DNA of 7,428 bases, taken from the NCBI GenBank assembly GCA_022574795.1, contig JACZRJ010000006.1:4160-11587 (forward strand). Direction: 5' to 3'. The notes under the pieces were generated by a model. The model was not told the DNA's origin, did not search any database, and saw only the letters and a program-made list of their open reading frames with translations. The first letter of the stretch is position 1. Each line of letters starts with the position of its first letter. The stretch is from Patescibacteria group bacterium. GTDB taxonomy: Bacteria > Patescibacteriota > Andersenbacteria > UBA10190. Of the stretch, positions 1 to 4,557 are shown in pieces. The translations under genes were made by a program, and so were the position numbers.

Positions 1-31
1 GGCACCTACGAGAGTAGGCCGACGGTTTTTT
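1..31 (+). terminator. Possible intrinsic terminator at the left edge
   Basis: Seen: the arms cctac (5-9) and gtagg (14-18) pair around a GAGA tetraloop, followed by ccgacgg and a run of six T (26-31). The ccgacgg just before the T run would extend the stem if ccgtc lies directly outside the window, because the first two bases (gg) already pair with cc after a two-base bulge. That would give a standard terminator for a plus-strand gene ending to the left. Inference only: half of the proposed lower stem is not visible, and with the visible stem alone the T run begins too far from the hairpin. Confidence 0.4.
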
Positions 32-200
32 ATTAATCGCCGAAAAGAGTGGGGTAGCCGTAGGCTGAGCCGCAGCGCAAACCCTTCACCCTGCAGCGAG
101 CGAAGTTAATCGTAGGGCGCCTCAGCAGGGTTCGGGGTACCTGGTTTAACTGAGCGCGTTACTGTTTTGTAGAGGAGCCATGGAACTCAGCATTACATTG
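32..200. other. Non-coding, structured intergenic stretch; possible RNA
   Basis: No convincing open reading frame is present. The stretch is rich in short inverted repeats: agcc-gta-ggct followed by gctg-agccg-cagc at about 57-76, and a two-level hairpin at 117-157. In the latter, gcgcctcag pairs with ctgagcgc (one bulged base), and inside it cagg (126-129) pairs with cctg (140-143) around a ten-base loop. I looked for tRNA, tmRNA, RNase P RNA and SRP RNA signatures on both strands and found none. It may be the 3' untranslated region of the minus-strand operon ending at 201, or a small RNA. No strand can be assigned. Confidence 0.35.
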
Positions 201-710
201 TTATTGATCTAATTTTTCTGTCAGGTAGCGCTGGCGAACGGTGCGGTAGAAGCGCTGCAGGGTGTCAAAGATCACTGGCAGCTCGAGATAATCGATCAAG
301 ATGGCGATCCAGACGACAGTCAGCGGCAAGATTGAGAGCGGCTTGGCCCCAGTAAACATAGTGATGACAATTTCATCCGTTATCCAGAGAATGTGTAGCC
401 ACTGTGAATTTAGAAAGACTAAATAGATGACACTTTTGGTGTTCCACTTAACCCTGAGCTCATTGATATAAATTAAGGAAACTGATAACAGGGTTGGCAC
501 TTCTAAGTAGTCGACCAGCACAATGATAAGTTCAGCGATCCCGCTGGGATTGAACAATGATTCACCGAGTAGACGCAGGGCAACAACATCAGTGGTTAAC
601 CAGAACAGGTGAATGAGCTGTAGCGAAAACAATATGGCTGAGATACCAATATTGAGCCCGTAGTTGCGCTCGTACCAACCCCAGAAATCTTGGCCTAACT
701 GTTTGAGCAT
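201..710 (-). CDS. Small four-helix membrane protein with an internal duplication, unknown function
   Basis: I do not recognise this 169-residue protein. It has four hydrophobic stretches, at about residues 20-40, 57-82, 92-117 and 124-148, and a basic C-terminal tail rich in Arg and Lys. Residues 31-82 and 103-154 align as two copies of one unit. Each copy has His-x-x-Trp followed by Thr and an acidic residue (H34/W37 and H106/W109), then Asp-Tyr-Leu-Glu-x-Pro (D67-P72 and D140-P145). Placing His, Asp and Glu in predicted membrane helices at equivalent spots suggests a pseudo-twofold site for a proton, metal or headgroup; this is inference. The ATG at 710 is the only sensible start. It lies 6 bases after the GT4 stop codon, so the two are almost certainly co-transcribed, yet there is no Shine-Dalgarno sequence. 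A role in the same glycan or lipid pathway is a guess from context. Confidence 0.8.
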   Translation of the reverse strand: MLKQLGQDFWGWYERNYGLNIGISAILFSLQLIHLFWLTTDVVALRLLGESLFNPSGIAELIIVLVDYLEVPTLLSVSLIYINELRVKWNTKSVIYLVFLNSQWLHILWITDEIVITMFTGAKPLSILPLTVVWIAILIDYLELPVIFDTLQRFYRTVRQRYLTEKLDQ

Positions 711-716
711 GGTCGA

Positions 717-1799
717 TTAGGTACGCTGAAGAGCTAGGAGATGCTGCTGATACCTCTTAGCCTGGCTAGCCCAGCCAAAGGTAGCTAAGGTATGAGTTCG
801 AGCAGTTGGGCTGGTGGTAGGGTTTTGAATGAAGGCGGTAAGCTCATGTATCCAAGCGGTAGCGTCTTCGGCGGTTAGGAGGGTGCCATTTACCCCATTT
901 TTAATAGCGTCGGAAATTCCTTCCAGGTTGGCAGCGAAGACCGGACGCTCGCAGAGTGCGGCTTCAAGCATAGCCAGGCCAAAGCCTTCGGCGTCACCAG
1001 CAATTTTAATATTGGGCTGAATGAAGGCGTCGATGGTGTTGTACAGATGGATTAATTGTTTATCGGTGACCGTGCCTAGTAAGAAGACTTGGTTGCTAAC
1101 ACCGGCGTCATTGGCCGCCTCGGCGAGGGCTAATTTTTCTGGTCCCTCACCAGCAATGAGATACAAGGTATTGGCGGGAAGCTTTGGTAGCACGTGCGTA
1201 ATAAACCAGCGATGCCCTTTGCGCGGTACCAAGCGTCCGACAGTCGCCACAATAACTTCATTGGTAAGTGCTCTATTCAGTAGAATTGAGAGCTGCTCAC
1301 GAGGTATGGCTGGATCATAATGGCGATCGCTGACCCCGGGATGAATAATGGTTATCTGCCCGGTGACCTGCCAGGGCGCCAGGCGCGTGGCGGCATGCTG
1401 GCTAATTGGTAGGTAGAGGGCAAAGTGTTTAAAAAATAATTTGAGGTACAAGCGGTAGAATGGGCCTTGATAGCTAACGTCAAGGCCATGCACGGTTACG
1501 GCAATGGGCTTGCGATAGAGCAATTTGAGGAGCCAGCCAATTTTGGCCAGTAAGGGGTCACCGAGATGAATTACCTCTACCCTCGGTGCCATGAATAAGG
1601 CCTTGAGCATGGCGGGTACCAACCAGACGATAGATTTGAGCCGACTGGTACTAAGAGAATCTTTTGGTTTACTGCGACGGGCGATGACACTGACCGTAAG
1701 GTTAGGGAGCTGCTTCATGGCCTGAATAAGTTCCCAGCTTAACCGCTCCATACCGCCGGCATCATCTCCGTAGGCTCTGGTTATAAAGAGAATTTTCAT
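717..1799 (-). CDS. GT4-family glycosyltransferase
   Basis: A 360-residue GT-B fold enzyme, the usual size for family GT4. Such enzymes move a sugar from a nucleotide-sugar donor to a glycan or lipid acceptor with retention of configuration, at the inner face of the membrane. Seen: the N-terminal beta strand MKILFIT followed by the Gly-Gly-Met-Glu-Arg loop (residues 15-19), VHGLD (103-107), HPGV (153-156), the donor-binding GRLVPRKGH (188-196, Lys194), GEGP (217-220) and the EX7E motif EGFGLAMLE (Glu271 and Glu279). The start was set at the ATG at 1799 because it opens directly into the family's first strand. The frame runs on to a TTG at 1841, but those 14 residues are Pro/Arg-rich and come from the GC-rich block. 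The gene is followed after 6 bases by the small membrane protein gene. Donor and acceptor cannot be told from sequence; a role in capsule or glycolipid assembly is likely. Confidence 0.92.
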   Translation of the reverse strand: MKILFITRAYGDDAGGMERLSWELIQAMKQLPNLTVSVIARRSKPKDSLSTSRLKSIVWLVPAMLKALFMAPRVEVIHLGDPLLAKIGWLLKLLYRKPIAVTVHGLDVSYQGPFYRLYLKLFFKHFALYLPISQHAATRLAPWQVTGQITIIHPGVSDRHYDPAIPREQLSILLNRALTNEVIVATVGRLVPRKGHRWFITHVLPKLPANTLYLIAGEGPEKLALAEAANDAGVSNQVFLLGTVTDKQLIHLYNTIDAFIQPNIKIAGDAEGFGLAMLEAALCERPVFAANLEGISDAIKNGVNGTLLTAEDATAWIHELTAFIQNPTTSPTARTHTLATFGWASQAKRYQQHLLALQRT

Positions 1800-1820
1800 A
1801 ATTTCGTCTAGCGGCGGGTC

Positions 1821-1890
1821 CTGTCGCGGCTGCACGCCCAACCGGCGGTCCAGTTGGTCCGGCGACCGGGGGGCCCCCGTCGCGCCACCC
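1821..1890. other. Abrupt 80% GC block with inverted repeats
   Basis: By hand count 56 of 70 bases are G or C, against 7 of 20 in the bases just to its right (1901-1920). It includes a near-palindrome at about 1862-1884, in which gcgac and a G run face a C run and gtcgc around GGGGGGCCCCC. A second possible stem pairs ccaac (1838-1842) with gttgg (1853-1857). It lies between the GT2 stop and the GT4 start on the minus strand, so in RNA it would form a very stable structure just upstream of GT4. No T run follows on the minus strand, so it is not a standard terminator. A mapping or assembly artefact, or a small insertion, cannot be excluded. Confidence 0.6.
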
Positions 1891-1913
1891 GCCGATAGCT
1901 ATATGAGAATAGC

Positions 1914-2954
1914 TTATTCCTGATTGCCATTTTTTGCGTAGGCGGCTTTACGCGCGTAGTAGACGGCTTCCTCGGCGATCACACGATTCCGGTGCAGCAT
2001 GTCGGCGATCATGGAGAGGAAAAGCAATAGAATACCTACGATGATGAGGACACCCGAAACTTGGACCAGTGAGCGGTAGGGATAGGTTTGCCCAGTGTTA
2101 AGAAAATGCCAGAGCAAGAATAGTCCGCTGGCCAGGCCAACTGCTAAAACCAGGAGTCCAGGTAAGCCGAAGAAGTATTGGGGGCGATAGTCGCGAGCAG
2201 CTCGGAAAATGATCGTGGCCGACTTGATGCCATAACGCCAGAGGTTGGAAGCCACGCGGGACTTGCCGTATTCTCTCTCACCACGGGCTGAGATAGGTAT
2301 CTCCATCATGGAAATATTTTTGAAGGCCAGGTCGATAAAGGTTTCCTGGGTATAGGTAAAGTGGCCGAACAGGGTCAGGCGCAGGGCGGCATCACGAGAA
2401 TAGGCGCGAAAGCCACAGGAAACATCGGTAAAGTTGCGCTTGGTCAGAAAGTTGATGATCCGTACCATCCAGCGATTACCCCATTTTTTGATCGCTGGCA
2501 TGCCCTCCACCAGGTCCGGTTTGGCAAAGCGAGAGGCGGTGACGAACTGCGCCTGGCCAGCCAGGATGGGAGCAATGAGCAGGGGAATATCCTGGGAGTT
2601 GAATTGATCATCGGCGTCGATATTAACGATGACATCCGCGCCTCGAGCCAGAGCTTCTTTAAGACCGGTGTGAAAGGCGGCGCCCACGCCAAGATTTTGC
2701 TGGTGGCTGACAACTGTGGCACCGGCCTGAGTGGCTAGGAGAGCAGTATCATCGGACGAGCCGTCATCGATAACGACCACGGTGGTGTTGGCAATGCCAG
2801 CCAGGTTCCGGGGAATACTGTTGATGACCCGTTGGATAGTGCGAGCTTCGTTGAGCGCGGGCACAATGATGACGAGTTTGGTGTTGGTAGCCGAAGCCCG
2901 GCCTATTTGGTAGGCCGGGCGTAGGGAGGAGGAGGTTGCTGATTTTGGTTTCAT
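1914..2954 (-). CDS. GT2 glycosyltransferase of the polyprenol-phosphate (DPM/GtrB-like) type with two C-terminal membrane helices
   Basis: A 346-residue GT-A fold protein. Relatives join a sugar from a nucleotide-sugar to dolichyl or undecaprenyl phosphate, making the lipid-linked donor used on the outer side of the membrane. Seen: VPALNE (31-36), VIDDGSSDDT (61-70), the metal-binding Asp-Ala-Asp at 113-115 within NIDADDQF, and the acceptor-side SCGFRAYSR (179-187) and YGKSR (229-233). Two hydrophobic helices follow at about 259-284 and 297-319, then a charged, probably cytosolic helix. The first 25 residues are a Ser/Thr/Ala-rich extension ahead of the catalytic domain. The ATG at 2954 was chosen because no other start lies before the VPALNE strand; upstream of it there is no Shine-Dalgarno sequence. 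A strong hairpin (2896-2920) lies in the extension. The 114-base gap to GT4 means shared transcription is possible but not certain. The sugar and the exact lipid are not determinable here. Confidence 0.92.
   Translation of the reverse strand: MKPKSATSSSLRPAYQIGRASATNTKLVIIVPALNEARTIQRVINSIPRNLAGIANTTVVVIDDGSSDDTALLATQAGATVVSHQQNLGVGAAFHTGLKEALARGADVIVNIDADDQFNSQDIPLLIAPILAGQAQFVTASRFAKPDLVEGMPAIKKWGNRWMVRIINFLTKRNFTDVSCGFRAYSRDAALRLTLFGHFTYTQETFIDLAFKNISMMEIPISARGEREYGKSRVASNLWRYGIKSATIIFRAARDYRPQYFFGLPGLLVLAVGLASGLFLLWHFLNTGQTYPYRSLVQVSGVLIIVGILLLFLSMIADMLHRNRVIAEEAVYYARKAAYAKNGNQE
2896..2920. repeat. Perfect inverted repeat in the 5' part of the GT2 gene
   Basis: The arms gcccggccta (2896-2905) and taggccgggc (2911-2920) are exact reverse complements, 10 base pairs around the 5-base loop tttgg. 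In the mRNA this stem starts about 35 bases after the GT2 start codon and covers codons 12-20, the variable N-terminal extension. It could slow early translation, attenuate transcription or be a binding site. No T run follows on either strand, so a simple terminator is unlikely. Confidence 0.75.
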
Positions 2955-3015
2955 GTGGGTTTCTGGGGATTAGTTTCTTACCTACTATTGTAATGGGTTA
3001 CTTAAGCAAAGAGTA

Positions 3016-3043
3016 ACGATAATGACAACTGCAGCTATGTCAA
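3016..3043 (-). promoter_or_regulatory. Candidate promoter for the minus-strand GT2 operon
   Basis: Read on the minus strand, a perfect TTGACA lies at 3043-3038, followed after 16 bases by TATCGT at 3021-3016, a 4-of-6 match to the -10 consensus. This would give a leader of about 55-60 bases before the ATG at 2954. A competing -10, TACAAT at 2992-2987, is closer to consensus but has no good -35 at the right distance. The region from 2955 to 3129 separates two diverging genes, so a promoter is needed here; which boxes are used is inference. Confidence 0.4.
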
Positions 3044-3071
3044 TGTGCCTTGTCATCGCGATATGTGCGCT

Positions 3072-3104
3072 CGTGGCGATAACGGTATTTACGGTATAGC
3101 CACG
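3072..3104. promoter_or_regulatory. Inverted repeat and tandem 7-mer over the upstream part of the SpoIID-like promoter; possible operator
   Basis: The arms cgtggcgata (3072-3081) and tatagccacg (3095-3104) are reverse complements at 9 of 10 positions. Within and beside them acggtat occurs twice, at 3082-3088 and 3091-3097, a 9-base period. The right arm ends three bases before TATAAT at 3108, so a protein bound here would cover the -35 zone. An operator, or a structured DNA site used in place of a -35 box, is an inference; no regulator gene is in the window. Confidence 0.4.
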
Positions 3105-3107
3105 GGC

Positions 3108-3113
3108 TATAAT
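3108..3113 (+). promoter_or_regulatory. Consensus -10 box (TATAAT) of the SpoIID-like gene
   Basis: An exact TATAAT lies 16 bases before the ATG at 3130. Transcription would then begin near 3119-3121, leaving a leader of only about ten bases with no room for a Shine-Dalgarno sequence. No good -35 hexamer is spaced correctly; the closest, TTTACG at 3088, has only a 14-base spacer. The probable start of transcription coincides with another ATG (3119) that opens a three-codon frame whose TGA shares its A with the gene's ATG. Confidence 0.5.
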
Positions 3114-3129
3114 CTGGTATGCTTAGCTG

Positions 3130-4557
3130 ATGCGTTGGCGATATATCATTGTTATTACTGGGCTGGGGCTCGTGCTGGCGCAGCCTGCGTATGCTAAGCC
3201 GCTGAGTGCACGAGTCAACGAGGCCTTTAGGAGTGTCTATCTTAAGAATCCTACTCGCGCCGAGAACGTCTATTGGCTGGGGAGAGTCGTACGTGGTGAT
3301 AAGGCAACGTTTGTTGCTTTGCAGGGTGCTATGTATTACCACCGGGCGCGAGGTGCCACAATAGGAGGGGTAAGCAGCTCCACGGTGAATGGGTCTAAAA
3401 CTACGACTAAGGACAATAAACAAACGATGATTGTTAAGACCTTGCCTATTTTTGTTGCGGTGTATGGATCGGATCCCAGTAAGGCAGAAAAAGCCTGGTG
3501 GCGAAAGCGCATTTCTTGTAATGAGATCACCTCATTGACCCAGCTGACGAATTCGATGAAGTATCATAAAGCGAAAGGAGCTCGAAAGGGCAGGAACACA
3601 ATTTGTGGTCAAGCGGCGGCGGCGGTCTCGGCAGTAGGCGGAGTGGGACGAGGACAGGTAGCTGGTATCTCGAGTCACCCGATGGGTAATCAGGTGCGCA
3701 TTGGAATTTTTAAAACTGATGGTCGAGCGATACAGGTGACGGCAAACGGTACCTGGCAAATTCGTGAAGGAGCCTCAAAGATTTTGGGTACGGTGGGGAA
3801 GGATGATGTAGTGCAAATTAGTTGGTCTGATGGTAAGTATCACGTCCGTGGTTCGGGACAAAGCTTTGATACTACCAATAAGATTCGATTAGTGCCGCTT
3901 AACCAGGCCATAATGATGATTAAAAGTTATAGTGACCCGTCAGCTACGATACCGGGCAAAAATTATAATCGCTTCCGCGGGATCATCGAAATTAGGAAAT
4001 GCGACAATTGTAATGAGCTCTGGGCGATTAATGACTTACGGGTCGAGTACTATCTACGTGGTTTGGCTGAAACTTCTGGCACTGGACCCGAGGAATATCT
4101 GAAGGCGCTGGGCATTGTGGCCCGGACGTATGTGCTCTACCACAAAATTGTCACTGGTGGTCGTTCACCGAATAAGGGATGGGATATAACGAACACGCCA
4201 AATGATCAGATTTATCGCGGCTATGAGTATGAAATTATAACTTCCAGGATGGCTAGTATTTTTAATAAATCTAAAGGAGTGGTGGTGACCAATGGCAGTG
4301 AAAAATTGGTCACCACGGTGTATTTCTCTGACTCGGATGGTAGGACGAGAAGTGCTAAGGACAAGTGGGGAACTGATCGGTTTCCGCACTTACAGCAATC
4401 AGTAGCTGATCCACACCATGTGGCGAGTTCGTGTCGAGGGCACTGCGTGGGGATGAGCGCGCAAGGAGCGTTTGGCTTCGCCAAGAAGGATGGTTGGAGC
4501 TTTAAGAAAATTCTGAACTACTACTATAAAGGTGTGAAATTGGTGAAGGCGTACTAG
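3130..4557 (+). CDS. Exported SpoIID/LytB-like protein with duplicated N-terminal module
   Basis: 475 residues. A signal peptide is clear: basic MRWR, a hydrophobic core and an AYA cleavage site after residue 22, which also fixes the start at 3130. Residues about 40-77 and 115-152 are two copies of a module (Asn/Asp-Pro-x-x-Ala-Glu, Trp, then Tyr-His-Lys/Arg-Ala-Lys/Arg-Gly-Ala) spaced 75 residues apart, recalling DUF4214-type surface repeats. Residues 185-256 look like a small beta domain, and about 280-475 form the SpoIID core: EYYLRGLAET (306-315, with Glu314 the likely catalytic acid), ARTY (331-334), GHCVGMSAQGAFGFA (437-451) and YYYKG (464-468). Sporulating relatives are lytic transglycosylases that cut denuded peptidoglycan glycan strands; LytB relatives modulate autolysins. 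Six cysteines follow the signal peptide (130, 159, 291, 294, 435, 439), suggesting disulfides or metal binding. The usual HG of the GHG motif is HC here. Its role in peptidoglycan remodelling is inferred; no spore genes are nearby. Confidence 0.9.
   Translation: MRWRYIIVITGLGLVLAQPAYAKPLSARVNEAFRSVYLKNPTRAENVYWLGRVVRGDKATFVALQGAMYYHRARGATIGGVSSSTVNGSKTTTKDNKQTMIVKTLPIFVAVYGSDPSKAEKAWWRKRISCNEITSLTQLTNSMKYHKAKGARKGRNTICGQAAAAVSAVGGVGRGQVAGISSHPMGNQVRIGIFKTDGRAIQVTANGTWQIREGASKILGTVGKDDVVQISWSDGKYHVRGSGQSFDTTNKIRLVPLNQAIMMIKSYSDPSATIPGKNYNRFRGIIEIRKCDNCNELWAINDLRVEYYLRGLAETSGTGPEEYLKALGIVARTYVLYHKIVTGGRSPNKGWDITNTPNDQIYRGYEYEIITSRMASIFNKSKGVVVTNGSEKLVTTVYFSDSDGRTRSAKDKWGTDRFPHLQQSVADPHHVASSCRGHCVGMSAQGAFGFAKKDGWSFKKILNYYYKGVKLVKAY
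4282..4316. repeat. Perfect 12-bp inverted repeat inside the SpoIID-like gene
   Basis: The arms gtggtgaccaat (4282-4293) and attggtcaccac (4305-4316) are exact reverse complements around the 11-base loop at 4294-4304. They encode residues of about 385-396. On the minus strand this hairpin lies about 190 bases beyond the stop codon of the RND gene, so it could define or stabilise that transcript's 3' end. On the plus strand no T run follows, so it is unlikely to terminate SpoIID-like transcription. Confidence 0.7.

Noticed and set aside
32..200. tmRNA, RNase P RNA, SRP RNA or tRNA
   Set aside because: The gggttcgggg at 128-137 recalls a tRNA T-loop, but no acceptor stem, anticodon arm, tag frame or other family signature could be found on either strand.
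1800..1841. A TTG start at 1841 adding 14 residues to the GT4 enzyme
   Set aside because: The added residues are Pro/Arg/Asp-rich, come from the GC-rich block and precede the family's standard first beta strand, which begins at the ATG at 1799.
1862..1884. Intrinsic terminator after the GT2 gene
   Set aside because: The stem is strong but no T run follows on the minus strand.
3130..4557. Sporulation locus
   Set aside because: The SpoIID core is present but no other sporulation gene is visible, and SpoIID/LytB domains are widespread in non-sporulating bacteria.
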